In this document: in pieces, positions 8,068 to 16,351 of the stretch
Layout of the letters: each line of letters opens with the position of its first letter
Numbering within the stretch: the first letter of the stretch is position 1
DNA from: Sinosporangium album
GTDB taxonomy: Bacteria; Actinomycetota; Actinomycetes; Streptosporangiales; Streptosporangiaceae
NCBI RefSeq assembly: GCF_900100605.1
Contig: NZ_FNCN01000005.1
Span: forward strand, 38,828-102,827
Direction: 5' to 3'
DNA: 64,000 nt
Program-made: the position numbers and the translations under genes
The notes under the pieces: model-generated
The model's input: the letters and a program-made list of their open reading frames with translations, nothing else
The model's database searches: none
What the model was told of the DNA's origin: nothing

Positions 8068-8648
8068 CGCGGATCTCGAAAGGTCACCGCCGCCCCGGTC
8101 TCCAGCTCGGTCTCCAGCTCGGGGTCGAGGTGGGGGTCGAGGTCGGACCCGAGCTGCGTGAGGGCCGACCTGGACTCACCCTGAAAGGGTGACGGTCCGG
8201 TCTGGAACGAGGCCCAGACGAGCTTCCCCCCAGACGGCGTGGGTGACCAGCCCCACGCCGTGGTGAGGGCGGCCACGAGGTGGAGGCCCCGCCCGCTCTC
8301 GGTGAGCTCGTCGGCCTCGGTCGGGACCGGAGCCTCCAAAGCGGGATCGAGCACGGCGCAGACGACCCCGCCGGTACGGCGGAGCACGTAGAGCCGTTGC
8401 GCCCCTCCCGCGTGGCGCAGTGCGTTGGTCGCTAATTCGGAGACGACAAGCTGCATATCAAAGGAAAGCTCCGACAGTCCCCAGGCTTCGAGAGTCGCGG
8501 TCGCGAAGTCTCTGGCGGATTTAGCTGACGCGCGAGTGATGTCGAACTCGGCCGAGGACACGGCCGGGTCATCACCACCGATCGCCTTCAGCAGCCAGTC
8601 AGGTGCCGTCCCCGTAGCGGCGTGCCGGCGTGCCAGGTTTGCGGTCAT
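8064..8648 (-). CDS. RsbW-like ATP-binding (anti-sigma type) regulator
   Basis: Histidine-kinase-type ATPase domain without a phosphoacceptor, 194 residues. It has the N box ELATNALRHAGG and the G box ESGRGLHLV, as in the RsbW/SpoIIAB-like proteins abundant in actinomycetes. The C-terminal tail is acidic, with Asp/Glu repeats (DLDPHLDPELETELETG). The ATG at 8648 has AGGGA about 8 bases upstream; longer starts reach into the divergent promoter. It is divergent from an XRE/DUF5753 regulator followed by a DUF397 gene. This is the standard actinobacterial three-gene layout resembling the whiJ-type developmental loci. The partner sigma or anti-anti-sigma factor is unknown. Confidence 0.8.
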   Translation of the reverse strand: MTANLARRHAATGTAPDWLLKAIGGDDPAVSSAEFDITRASAKSARDFATATLEAWGLSELSFDMQLVVSELATNALRHAGGAQRLYVLRRTGGVVCAVLDPALEAPVPTEADELTESGRGLHLVAALTTAWGWSPTPSGGKLVWASFQTGPSPFQGESRSALTQLGSDLDPHLDPELETELETGAAVTFRDPR

Positions 8649-8741
8649 CGAAGTCCCTACGGGCAACATGTGGATCACGCGGTCCGGGCAAGTCGTGCGA
8701 CAGTCATTCTTTCGGTTTGTTGCGTACAGATGCAAGAACAG

Positions 8742-8753
8742 ATGCACGTGCAT
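8742..8753. promoter_or_regulatory. 12-bp palindrome in the divergent regulatory region
   Basis: ATGCACGTGCAT is a perfect palindrome in the 180-bp gap between the RsbW-like gene and the XRE regulator. Its position suits an operator for the XRE protein, but this is inference only. Confidence 0.35.
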
Positions 8754-8828
8754 TCCCTCTCGGGGACTGCATATTCCAGCCGAACGTGAAAAGGTGAGTT
8801 CTGAATCACTGGTCCTCCGGAGGCACCG

Positions 8829-9743
8829 ATGATCTCTTCCCATGCGGACGACCGCTCGCCCGGCGACCGCGTGGTGGGGTTCCCGTCAGGTGGTGGCCCC
8901 ACTGTCCTGCGAATTCTGCTCGGTTCACAGTTGCGTCGACTTCGCATCGCGAACGGCATCACCCGGGAGGAGGCGGGAGAGGCCATCAGGGGCTCCCACG
9001 CCAAGATCAGTCGGCTGGAGCTCGGACGGGTCGGTTTCAAGGCGCGTGACGTGGCCGATCTGCTGACGCTCTACGGCGTCACCGACCCGGTCGAGCGCGA
9101 GGCTCTGCTCAAGCTGGTCGACCAGGCCAAGGCGCAGGGATGGTGGCACAAGTACGGCGACGTCCTTCCCGCCTGGTTCGAGGTATACGTCGGGCTTGAG
9201 GAAGCGGCTCACGTGATCCGGAGCTACGAGATCCAGTTCGTCCCCGGCCTGCTGCAGACGCGAGACTACGCCAGAGCCGTGATCATGCTGGGGCATGGGG
9301 CCGCGTCCGTCACCGAGATCGAGCGGCGCATCGCGCTGCGGGCCGCGCGGCAGGAGCGCATGCGGCGGCCAGGGGCCCCGAAGCTGTGGGCGGTGATCGA
9401 CGAGGCCGCGCTGCGCCGCCCGCTCGGCGGTCGCGCCGTGCTCCGCGAGCAGATCGACTACCTCATCGAGGCGATCGAGTCCCCCAACGTCGTCCTGCAG
9501 ATCATCCCGTTCGCCAGCGGCGGCCACGCGGCGGCGGGCGGGCCGTTCACCATTCTCCGGTTCGCCGAGCCCGAGCTGCCGGACGTGGTCTACATGGAGC
9601 AGCTCACCAGCGCGCTTTACATCGACAAGCGCGACGACGCCGAGCATTACATGCACGTCATGGAACAACTCTGCCTGGAGGCGCAGCCTCCGGAGCAGTC
9701 CCGGGGCTTCCTGGAGAGGCTGCGCGACGAATTGTTGCCCTGA
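8829..9743 (+). CDS. XRE-family regulator with DUF5753 domain (WhiJ-like)
   Basis: Transcription regulator of 304 residues. A Cro/CI helix-turn-helix occupies about residues 28-85 (QLRRLRIANGITREEAGEAI, then SHAKISRLELGRVG). A DUF5753 domain follows (about 105-290), containing IQFVPGLLQTRDYARAVI and LLQIIPF-like core elements (VVLQIIPFASGGHAA). GGAGG lies about 7 bases before the ATG. Proteins of this layout pair with small DUF397 proteins and RsbW-like proteins and act in developmental control in Streptomyces (WhiJ, BldB-linked families). The next gene is the DUF397 partner. Confidence 0.85.
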   Translation: MISSHADDRSPGDRVVGFPSGGGPTVLRILLGSQLRRLRIANGITREEAGEAIRGSHAKISRLELGRVGFKARDVADLLTLYGVTDPVEREALLKLVDQAKAQGWWHKYGDVLPAWFEVYVGLEEAAHVIRSYEIQFVPGLLQTRDYARAVIMLGHGAASVTEIERRIALRAARQERMRRPGAPKLWAVIDEAALRRPLGGRAVLREQIDYLIEAIESPNVVLQIIPFASGGHAAAGGPFTILRFAEPELPDVVYMEQLTSALYIDKRDDAEHYMHVMEQLCLEAQPPEQSRGFLERLRDELLP

Positions 9744-9855
9744 TCTGGCATCGAATGATGATTTTTCATCATGTGAGGAGCTCAAATCCCCTATCTTGCG
9801 GATGCAAGCAGCAATGCAGCTCATCGGCCAGATATGAGGGGATTTCGGGGTAATT

Positions 9856-10092
9856 ATGGTGGAGATCTACAACGGCATGTCCGCCACACGACTCAACGAG
9901 GTGCACTGGCGGAGAAGCACATACAGCAACCCGAGCGGGAACTGTGTGGAAGTGGCTCGTTTGACCGGCGGTGACATCGCCGTCCGTAACTCCCGTGACC
10001 CGGGCGGGCCGGCCCTGATCTACACCCCGGCTGAGATCGAGGCGTTCCTCCGCGGGGCCAAGGGCGGCGAGTTCGACGACTTGATCGTGTAG
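9856..10092 (+). CDS. DUF397 protein
   Basis: Small protein of 78 residues that matches DUF397 throughout: WRRSTYSNPSGNCVEVA, VRNSRDPGGPAL and YTPAEIEAFLRGAKGGEFD. DUF397 proteins are the usual neighbours and probable antagonists of XRE/DUF5753 regulators. A second ATG seven codons in is possible. A strong inverted repeat follows the stop immediately. Confidence 0.85.
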   Translation: MVEIYNGMSATRLNEVHWRRSTYSNPSGNCVEVARLTGGDIAVRNSRDPGGPALIYTPAEIEAFLRGAKGGEFDDLIV

Positions 10093-10093
10093 T

Positions 10094-10147
10094 GCACCGG
10101 TGCCGGCGGGCCGCTCGTAGCTGGGGCGGCCCGCCGGTCACCGGTGC
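10094..10147. terminator. Bidirectional stem-loop terminator
   Basis: GCACCGGTG (10094-10102) pairs with CACCGGTGC (10139-10147), and CGGCGGGCCGC (10104-10114) pairs with GCGGCCCGCCG (10126-10136). Only a small internal bulge interrupts about 20 pairs. It lies between convergent genes and lacks a clear T-run, as is common in high-GC actinomycetes. Confidence 0.7.
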
Positions 10148-10172
10148 GCCCCCGGCGCCCGGCTGAGGCCGT

Positions 10173-10427
10173 TCACCTGTCCTCGTGGCCCAGGTCGCGA
10201 TAGGCGGACCTGAGGATGTCGAGCAGCGGAATGTGGCGCACCTTGACCTCCGGGGCCGCCAGAGCGCGCAGCAGCAGGTCGGGCGGTGTGGCCGCGGCCC
10301 CGCCGCTGTCGCGGAGCCGGTTCAAGGACACGGCGGGCGCGTAGAAGTCGTCCAGGCGGTCGCCGAGCGAAGCCTCCCCACCCGCGCCGGACACGGTCAC
10401 GTCGAACCCGGTCACCTCGTCAGGCAC
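10173..10427 (-). CDS. Small hypothetical protein coupled to the SNF2 helicase
   Basis: Not recognised. Eighty-four residues with an acidic N-terminal half and a Leu-rich, probably helical C-terminal half (PDLLLRALAAPEVKVRHIPLL). The GTG start comes one base after the helicase stop, so it is probably translated by coupling in the same operon. Codon use looks like that of real genes on this strand. It could be a helicase accessory protein; no motif supports a specific role. Confidence 0.55.
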   Translation of the reverse strand: MPDEVTGFDVTVSGAGGEASLGDRLDDFYAPAVSLNRLRDSGGAAATPPDLLLRALAAPEVKVRHIPLLDILRSAYRDLGHEDR

Positions 10428-10428
10428 C

Positions 10429-13400
10429 TCAGCTCACCGCCCCGGGGCCCAGACGGAACAGCTCGCGCAGCTGCTCGGTCGACAGATCGCTGATCCAGTC
10501 CTCGCCGGATCCGACCACGCGGTCGGCCAGGGACTTCTTCCTCTCGATCATCTCGTTGATCCTCTCCTCCAGGGTGCCCACACAGATGAACTTCCTGACC
10601 TGCACGTTCTTGGTCTGGCCGATGCGGAAGGCGCGGTCGGTGGCCTGGTCCTCGACGGCAGGATTCCACCACCGGTCCACATGGATGACGTGGTTGGCCG
10701 CCGTGAGGTTGAGCCCGGTGCCCGCGGCCTTCAACGACAGCAGGAACACCATCGGCTCCTCGTCGCCCTGGAAGCGCTCCACGAGCTCGTCCCGCCGCTG
10801 CTTGGACAGCCCGCCGTGCAGCCAGAGCACAGGGCGGTCGAGGTGCGTCGCCAGATAGGGCTGGAGCAGCGACCCGAACTCCGCGTACTGCGTGAACACC
10901 AGGGCCTTCTCGCCCTCGTCGACGATCTCGCGGGTCAGCTCCTCCAGCCGGGCCAGCTTGCCCGAGCGGCCCGCCAGGCGGGAGCCGTCCTTCAGCAGGT
11001 GGACGGGATGGTTGCAGATCTGCTTGAGCCGGGTCATGGCCGCGATGACGTTGCCCCGGCGCTCGATGCCCGCGCTGCCCTCGATCCGGCCCAACATCTC
11101 GTCGGCGACGGACTTGTAGAGCGCCGCCTGCTCGGGCGTCAGCGTGCACCAGACCTTCATCTCCAGCTTCTCCGGCAGATCGGAGATGATCGTCTTATCG
11201 GTTTTGAGGCGGCGGAGGATGAACGGGCCCGTGGCCTGCCGGAGCGCCCGCGCCGCCGTCTCGTCGCCCCGCTGCTCGATCGGCTCCTGGTAGCGCCGCC
11301 GGAACCGCTGCGCGGCGCCCAGCAGGCCCGGATTGCAGAACTCCATGATCGACCACAGCTCGGCCAGGTGGTTCTCCACCGGGGTGCCGGTCAGCGCGAG
11401 CCGTGTGGGCGCCGGGATGGACCGTACGGCACGGGCCTGCCTGGACCCGCTGTTCTTGATCGCCTGGGCCTCGTCGCACACCACCCGGCCCCACGTCAGC
11501 GCGGCGAGCGCGCCCAGGTCCCGCAGCGCCGTGCCGTACGTGGTGATGACCAGGTCGGCCGCCGCGACCGTCCGCTCCAGCTCGGCCCCCCGCTCGCGCC
11601 CGCCGCCGTGGTGGACGTAGACGCGCAGCGACGGGGCGAACCGGGCCGCCTCCCGGTGCCAGTTGCCCACCAGCGACATCGGGCACACCAGCAGCGTCGG
11701 CGCGGGTCGCGCGCCCGCGTCTGCGCCCGCGCCCGCGTGCGTGCCCGCGTGCGTGCCCGCGTGCGTGCGTTCGCGAAGGAGCAGCGACAGGGTCTGGGCG
11801 GTCTTCCCCAGCCCCATGTCGTCGGCGAGGATACCGCCGAGGCCGAGCTCGGACAGGAACGCGAGCCATGACAGCCCCCGCTCCTGGTACGGCCGGAGCA
11901 CACCGTTGAAGCCCTCCGGCGTCGGCACCGGGGTCAGGCGGCGGTCGGCCTGCCCCGACAGCAGGTCCCCGAGCGGGCCTTCGGCGTCGATCCCGATGAG
12001 CGGCAGCTCCACATCGCCGCCCTCCACCACCCGCCGGATCATCTCGCCGACCGTCATGCTGCCGCCGCGCCCTTGCTCGACGGCCTTGAGGGCGGCCTTG
12101 AGCTGCCCCTCGTCCAGCTCCATCCACCGGCCGCGCACCCGCACCAGCGGGATCTTCAGCCTGGCCAGCTCGGCCAGCTCCTCCTCGCCGATCGTGTGGT
12201 CGCCGATCGCGACATCCGTCGTGAACTCAAGCGGCGTGTCCAAGGAGAAGGCCCGGTCCTCCGCGCCGGGCTTGGCGGTCAGCCGCAGTCCGAGGCGCTG
12301 GCGGCCCGCCCAGGCGGGCAGCCGTACGCCGTAGCCCGCCGCCCGCAGCAGCGGCGCCGAGTTCCGCAGGAACCTGAACGCCCACGCAGTCTCCACCGAC
12401 AGGCCCGTCGGCCGGTCGCCGTGCAGCGCGGTGTGGAGGTCGGGGCAGAGCCGTACGGCACGGCCGAGCCCGGCGAGCAGCTCCTCCCCGGGGGTCTCGG
12501 ACAGCCAGTCGGCCCGCTCGCCCTCCCAGATCCGCATGGCGGGAACCAACAGGTCGGGGTCGCCCGCCGACTGGAGGGCGAATTCCAGCCGCCAGGTGTC
12601 GCCGTCGTCCGGCTCGACCAGGTGGAAGTGCACGCGGACCGGGCCGTCCAGCTCGTGGGCCGCGTCGATCCACGCCCGCAGCGTACGGCCCAGCGTCTCG
12701 GCCTCCTCCGGCCTGGCCTGCGGCAGCCCGGCGTTCTCGGCGGTGAGCGCCAGGAGCCAGCGGTCGGCCAGCGGGGTCTTCACGCCCGGCCGCTGGCCGA
12801 CGATCAGGCGGTCGGGCAGCGAACGCCGCGCCGCCGCGTCGACCAGGCCGCAGAGGGCGTCCCGCAGCGCGTCGGCCGGGGAGCGCCCCGGGGCGACCGC
12901 CCGGCACACGGGCGGCATGGCGGTCGTGAAGTCCGCGAACGCGGCGGCGTCCGCTCCGGTGAGGACGGGCCGCCACCTGGCGGCGTGGCCGGACGGCTCG
13001 GTGACGAGCTGGGGGAGCACCCGGCCCCGCCGTACCAGGCGGGACGCCAGGTCGGCGACGAGCGCGAGGTAGCGCAGCGAGGCCCCCGGCCCCCACTCGG
13101 GCCGCGCGCCGTCCTCGTCGGCGCACTCCGCGGCGTCGACAGGCCCGGGGAGCGACTCAAGGAGGCGCAGCGCCTCCCGTGGGTCGAGCAGGAGGGCGGG
13201 GACCCGCCAGGGGAGCAGCTCCGGGCGGGCCGCGGCCTGCGGGATGCCCGACTCGGGGGACGGCAGGGGGGACGGGCCGGAGCCGGGGAGCAGGACGGTC
13301 GGCTCCGCCGTACGGTGCGCGGGAGGCACCGGGGGCACCGGGGATGCGGCGGGATCGGTGGGTGTGTCGGGGGAGGCCGGGCACAGGGCCGAGGCGAGAT

Positions 13401-13560
13401 CGGCGGCGCTCGCCGCCCAGGGGTGCGGATGCGGCTCGGAGGAGGAGGTGCGGGGCGATTCCCCTGCGTCGGGGGACGGATCCGCCCTATCCGCCAGAGA
13501 GGTGTCCTCACCCCAGATCGCCAGATTCCCCTCTGTCCAGGCACCGTGAAGTACGAGCAC
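10429..13560 (-). CDS. SNF2-family DEAD/DEAH helicase
   Basis: ATP-dependent DNA translocase of the bacterial SNF2/HepA group, 1043 residues. The N-terminal ~480 residues are a family-specific extension. The ATPase core follows: DDMGLGKTAQ (Walker A, K586), DEAQ, then the helicase C domain with LSLKAAGTGLNL and HVDRWWNPAVEDQATDRAFR-type motifs VI. The GTG at 13560 is chosen because relatives begin VLVLHGAW at this point and GGTGG lies just upstream; an ATG 48 codons earlier is less likely. A tandem repeat inserts THAGTHAGTHAGAGADAGA soon after Walker A. Likely role is chromatin remodelling or repair; the exact process is unknown. Confidence 0.85.
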   Translation of the reverse strand: MLVLHGAWTEGNLAIWGEDTSLADRADPSPDAGESPRTSSSEPHPHPWAASAADLASALCPASPDTPTDPAASPVPPVPPAHRTAEPTVLLPGSGPSPLPSPESGIPQAAARPELLPWRVPALLLDPREALRLLESLPGPVDAAECADEDGARPEWGPGASLRYLALVADLASRLVRRGRVLPQLVTEPSGHAARWRPVLTGADAAAFADFTTAMPPVCRAVAPGRSPADALRDALCGLVDAAARRSLPDRLIVGQRPGVKTPLADRWLLALTAENAGLPQARPEEAETLGRTLRAWIDAAHELDGPVRVHFHLVEPDDGDTWRLEFALQSAGDPDLLVPAMRIWEGERADWLSETPGEELLAGLGRAVRLCPDLHTALHGDRPTGLSVETAWAFRFLRNSAPLLRAAGYGVRLPAWAGRQRLGLRLTAKPGAEDRAFSLDTPLEFTTDVAIGDHTIGEEELAELARLKIPLVRVRGRWMELDEGQLKAALKAVEQGRGGSMTVGEMIRRVVEGGDVELPLIGIDAEGPLGDLLSGQADRRLTPVPTPEGFNGVLRPYQERGLSWLAFLSELGLGGILADDMGLGKTAQTLSLLLRERTHAGTHAGTHAGAGADAGARPAPTLLVCPMSLVGNWHREAARFAPSLRVYVHHGGGRERGAELERTVAAADLVITTYGTALRDLGALAALTWGRVVCDEAQAIKNSGSRQARAVRSIPAPTRLALTGTPVENHLAELWSIMEFCNPGLLGAAQRFRRRYQEPIEQRGDETAARALRQATGPFILRRLKTDKTIISDLPEKLEMKVWCTLTPEQAALYKSVADEMLGRIEGSAGIERRGNVIAAMTRLKQICNHPVHLLKDGSRLAGRSGKLARLEELTREIVDEGEKALVFTQYAEFGSLLQPYLATHLDRPVLWLHGGLSKQRRDELVERFQGDEEPMVFLLSLKAAGTGLNLTAANHVIHVDRWWNPAVEDQATDRAFRIGQTKNVQVRKFICVGTLEERINEMIERKKSLADRVVGSGEDWISDLSTEQLRELFRLGPGAVS
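11731..11766. repeat. 12-bp minisatellite inside the SNF2 ATPase domain
   Basis: Three perfect copies of GCCCGCGTGCGT lie in tandem, preceded by degenerate copies from about 11710. On the coding strand they encode the THAG repeats between Walker A and motif Ia. The 12-bp period keeps the reading frame. Confidence 0.8.
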
Positions 13561-13799
13561 GCGACCACCCCCGGTTCTCGTTGCCGTGACGCGACCTTGA
13601 TCGGGTGCCCTGCGGCCGATTTGTCGCCCAAGCACCGTACATGACGTCGTGGAGTGGGACGCCGGTTCAGCGGTGCTGGTTCGGCGGTGACGGTCAGTCG
13701 TCATTTCCGGAGCAATCCGGAGCAGTCCGGCGGCGTTTCGCCATCCTCCGACTCAGCGCAGCGGGGACCCCTACTATGTGCATTCACACTGTGCGCATG

Positions 13800-13822
13800 T
13801 TCGATTACACGAAGTGATCGAA
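13800..13822 (+). promoter_or_regulatory. Inverted repeat upstream of the sigma-like membrane protein gene
   Basis: TTCGATTAC (13800-13808) and GTGATCGAA (13814-13822) form near-perfect inverted arms (one mismatch) about 17 bases before the GTG start. The second arm ends beside the ribosome site AGGGGAGG. It could be an operator or an RNA hairpin. The rest of the 278-bp divergent gap shows no clear element. Confidence 0.4.
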
Positions 13823-13838
13823 TGAGGGGAGGCGTTCC

Positions 13839-15650
13839 GTGGGACGTTCCATTCGAGGGGATCGGGCACTCGCCCGGCCCTACCGCGATCTCGTCTGGCT
13901 CGCCTACCTGGCGCTGCCCTCAAGCGGCGACGGGGAACGGCGCCTCGTGCTCGCCCACCGGCTGGTGGCCGAGGCCCTCGCCCGGCACCCGTCCGCCGAC
14001 GGCGAGGCATACCCGCGGCTCAGAGGCGAGGTGCTGCGCCGGGCTCTCCGCCGCCGCGCCCTGCGGCGCCGCCTCCGGGGCGCCTCCCGTCTCGACGTCG
14101 TCCCCGCCGTGACCCGCGGCGCCGACCTCGCCTTCACCGCCGCGCTCGACAGGCTCCCCGCCCCCGCCCGGGCGGCATACGCGCTCTACCGCATGGAGGG
14201 GCTCGGAGCCGCCGAGACGCGCGCCGTGCTCGCCTCCGCCGGCGTCGACGACCCCGGCGGAGCCCTGGCCGCCGTGGTCGCGCTGGAGTCGGACTTTGGG
14301 CCCGACAGCGCCGCGCTCCACCGCCCCTCCATCGACCCGACGATCGCCCGCGTCTACGGGCGCGTCCCCTCGGGCAACACCGGCAGGCTGATCGTGGCCG
14401 GCGCGGCCTTCGCGCTGCTCGCCGCCGCCGCCATGGTGCCGGTCTGGTTCGACCTCTACGGCGAGCGCAGCCCCGCCCACGGCGCCGGCCCGGCCGCGGC
14501 CGACGCGCCGGTGGTCCGCCAGGTGCCGCGCGGCGCCTGGCGGACCACGACCGACCTCGACCTCGGCACCTGGGAGGCGCGAGGCGCGCTCCGGGGCGAC
14601 AAGGCCCTCGTGGGCCGGGCCCTCGCCGCGTGGCTGCGGCCCGGGAAGGTGCCGCACCGGGCCTTCCACGGGGTGCCCGACCGGGCGCCCTCCGCCGATC
14701 CGCAGCTCCTCTACGCCGGCCGCCTCAGCGGGGTGCGCGTGGTGCTCCTGCGCGACCCCGGCCGCGTCGCGCGCTACACCGAGACGGTCGGCGGCCGGTC
14801 CCTCGACATCTTCCCCGAGCCCCGGCAGTCGGCGGGCGAGGCGACCCCGCTCAAGCTCCTCACCTCCCGGTCGGGTTCGCACTACCTGCTGCCGCCCTGG
14901 GTGGAGGAGGTGCATGCCGCCTCCCTCGGCCACCGCCCGCGCTGGCGTCCCGTCGCCGTCGCGGGCGGCGTGACCGCGGCGGTCCCGCACGAGCGTCGCA
15001 GCCGCTGCTGGCGCGGCCCTGTGCTGCGGCTGCGCGCCCCGCAGATCGGGGCCGGTCCCACCTCCACCGCGATCGACATGGGGCGGCTGACGCTCGCCAC
15101 GCTCGACTACCGGTCGGCCGCGTCCTCCGCCCCGAGCGGGCTCGACACCGCCGCCGACGGCTTCACCGCCTGGTCCCAGCTCGGCTGCGCCTTCGCCAGG
15201 CCCAACGACGAGGTGCGCTCGGCCACCGCGTGGGAGTTCTTTCGGGGCGCGCTCCCGGAAGGGGCGAGGGGCCGCTGGATCTGCGTCCGCCTCGCCGACG
15301 TCACCGGCCGCAGCACGACGCGCGCGGTCCTGCTCGTGACGTCCGGCGGCCACACCAGCCCCGTCCCCACCGGCCAGCGCCGCGACACGTGGGACTGCAG
15401 CCATCTGAAGCGCGACATCGCCTCCGGCACCTGGTGGAAAGGGCCCTCCGGCCAGTGGCACTACCTCGCGGCCGCCGCCTCGGGCGGCGGCATCCGCTTG
15501 CGGCTGACCACTCCGGGCGCTCCCCAGCGCACCACCGCGGCGACCTTCACCACGGTCCCCGGCCCGATGGGCGGCGACACGCCCATCGGTCAGGTCCCGG
15601 TCTCCGGCGAGACCGCGCAGGGGCACACCGTCCCGGTCTATCAGCAGTGA
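13839..15650 (+). CDS. Membrane protein with degenerate sigma-factor-like N-terminus and large external domain
   Basis: Family not recognised; 603 residues. Residues 1-170 are cytoplasmic and Arg-rich and look like a degenerate sigma-70 factor. There is a helical start (PYRDLVWLAYLALP), and residues ~103-136 resemble region 4 (LDRLPAPARAAYALYRMEGL then AAETRAVLASAG). One membrane helix spans about 183-205. The remaining ~400 residues are predicted extracellular, with WRTTTDLDLGTWEARGAL, scattered Trp residues and Cys at several points. No signal peptide and no known catalytic motif. AGGGGAGG before the GTG supports the start. It stands alone between divergent and downstream genes. It could link outside sensing to transcription, but this is speculative. 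Confidence 0.6.
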   Translation: MGRSIRGDRALARPYRDLVWLAYLALPSSGDGERRLVLAHRLVAEALARHPSADGEAYPRLRGEVLRRALRRRALRRRLRGASRLDVVPAVTRGADLAFTAALDRLPAPARAAYALYRMEGLGAAETRAVLASAGVDDPGGALAAVVALESDFGPDSAALHRPSIDPTIARVYGRVPSGNTGRLIVAGAAFALLAAAAMVPVWFDLYGERSPAHGAGPAAADAPVVRQVPRGAWRTTTDLDLGTWEARGALRGDKALVGRALAAWLRPGKVPHRAFHGVPDRAPSADPQLLYAGRLSGVRVVLLRDPGRVARYTETVGGRSLDIFPEPRQSAGEATPLKLLTSRSGSHYLLPPWVEEVHAASLGHRPRWRPVAVAGGVTAAVPHERRSRCWRGPVLRLRAPQIGAGPTSTAIDMGRLTLATLDYRSAASSAPSGLDTAADGFTAWSQLGCAFARPNDEVRSATAWEFFRGALPEGARGRWICVRLADVTGRSTTRAVLLVTSGGHTSPVPTGQRRDTWDCSHLKRDIASGTWWKGPSGQWHYLAAAASGGGIRLRLTTPGAPQRTTAATFTTVPGPMGGDTPIGQVPVSGETAQGHTVPVYQQ

Positions 15651-15716
15651 GGGGAGCATGGGCGGCGCGCCCGGGACCGCGGGACCGACCACCGCCCCCA
15701 GCCGGTAGCCTGCATC

Positions 15717-15731
15717 TACCTGGGGCGGGTA
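15717..15731 (+). promoter_or_regulatory. Possible CsoR-type copper operator
   Basis: TACCTGGGGCGGGTA has TACC/GGTA arms around a GC-rich centre, resembling CsoR boxes that control copper genes. It lies 33 bases before the DUF6153 start and ahead of a DUF305 lipoprotein gene. No CsoR gene is in the window. Confidence 0.35.
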
Positions 15732-15763
15732 TTCGCGTTTTTCGGATCCTTCGGGGGGTGACG

Positions 15764-16291
15764 GTGGGCCGCCGTGCCGATGTGACGACGGCCGGGCACG
15801 GTCTGCTCTTCCTGCTGATGCTCGCCGTGGTCTTCGGGGTCGCCGCGATGCACACCCTCGGCCACGTCACCTCCCACACCCTCGGATCGTCGCATTGCCT
15901 TTCCCCCGGCATGGTGTCGCCGCCCGCCGGGCACGTGGCCGAGCGCCCACACGCCGCCCACGGCGGCGACACCGCCCCGGCGGAGGCCGGCGAGGTCTCC
16001 CGCGCGGGCGCGGCGTCGCCCGGGCACGCGGTGACGGGCGCGGCCGGGAGCCCGGCGCACAGTTTCGCCGGCGCCCCCGGCGGCGGTCTGCCGCTGTCGC
16101 TCGATCCCAGCCTCATCTGCGTCGCCGTCCTGGCCGCCGTCGCACTGCTCTCGGTCGCGTTCTTTCCGCTGAGAGGTCAGGGCGATTCGACGTGGCTCAC
16201 CGGCGGCACGCGCCACGCCCCGACCCCGTCCCGGGGGCCGCCGCTCTGGGGCCGCCCACTCCTCACCCGGCTTTCGGTGCTGCGGGTTTAA
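15764..16291 (+). CDS. DUF6153-like small membrane protein
   Basis: Predicted membrane protein of 175 residues. A first helix (about 12-30) runs into AAMHTLGHVTSHTLG. A His- and Pro-rich outer loop follows, then a second helix (CVAVLAAVALLSVAFFPL). The MHTLGH element after the first helix is typical of DUF6153. Its histidines could bind metal. The GTG at 15764 is preferred over a GTG two codons earlier because GGGGGG lies five bases upstream. It is followed by a DUF305 lipoprotein, a frequent neighbour of this family, so a shared copper or metal role is plausible. Confidence 0.6.
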   Translation: MGRRADVTTAGHGLLFLLMLAVVFGVAAMHTLGHVTSHTLGSSHCLSPGMVSPPAGHVAERPHAAHGGDTAPAEAGEVSRAGAASPGHAVTGAAGSPAHSFAGAPGGGLPLSLDPSLICVAVLAAVALLSVAFFPLRGQGDSTWLTGGTRHAPTPSRGPPLWGRPLLTRLSVLRV

Positions 16292-16316
16292 ACCGCCCTG
16301 TTTTTGCAGGTCGGTT
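16291..16316 (+). other. Intercistronic stem-loop
   Basis: AACCG-C-CCTG (16291-16300) pairs with CAGG-T-CGGTT (16307-16316) around a T-rich loop. It begins at the stop of the DUF6153 gene, 35 bases before the DUF305 start. It may be a partial terminator or mRNA-stability element. Confidence 0.4.
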
Positions 16317-16351
16317 CAGACTCATAGGGAAATCCGAAAGGCTTCGCACGC

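Noticed and set aside
12073-13644. 523-residue plus-strand open frame opposite the SNF2 helicase
   Set aside because: Antisense shadow; the minus strand carries all helicase motifs.
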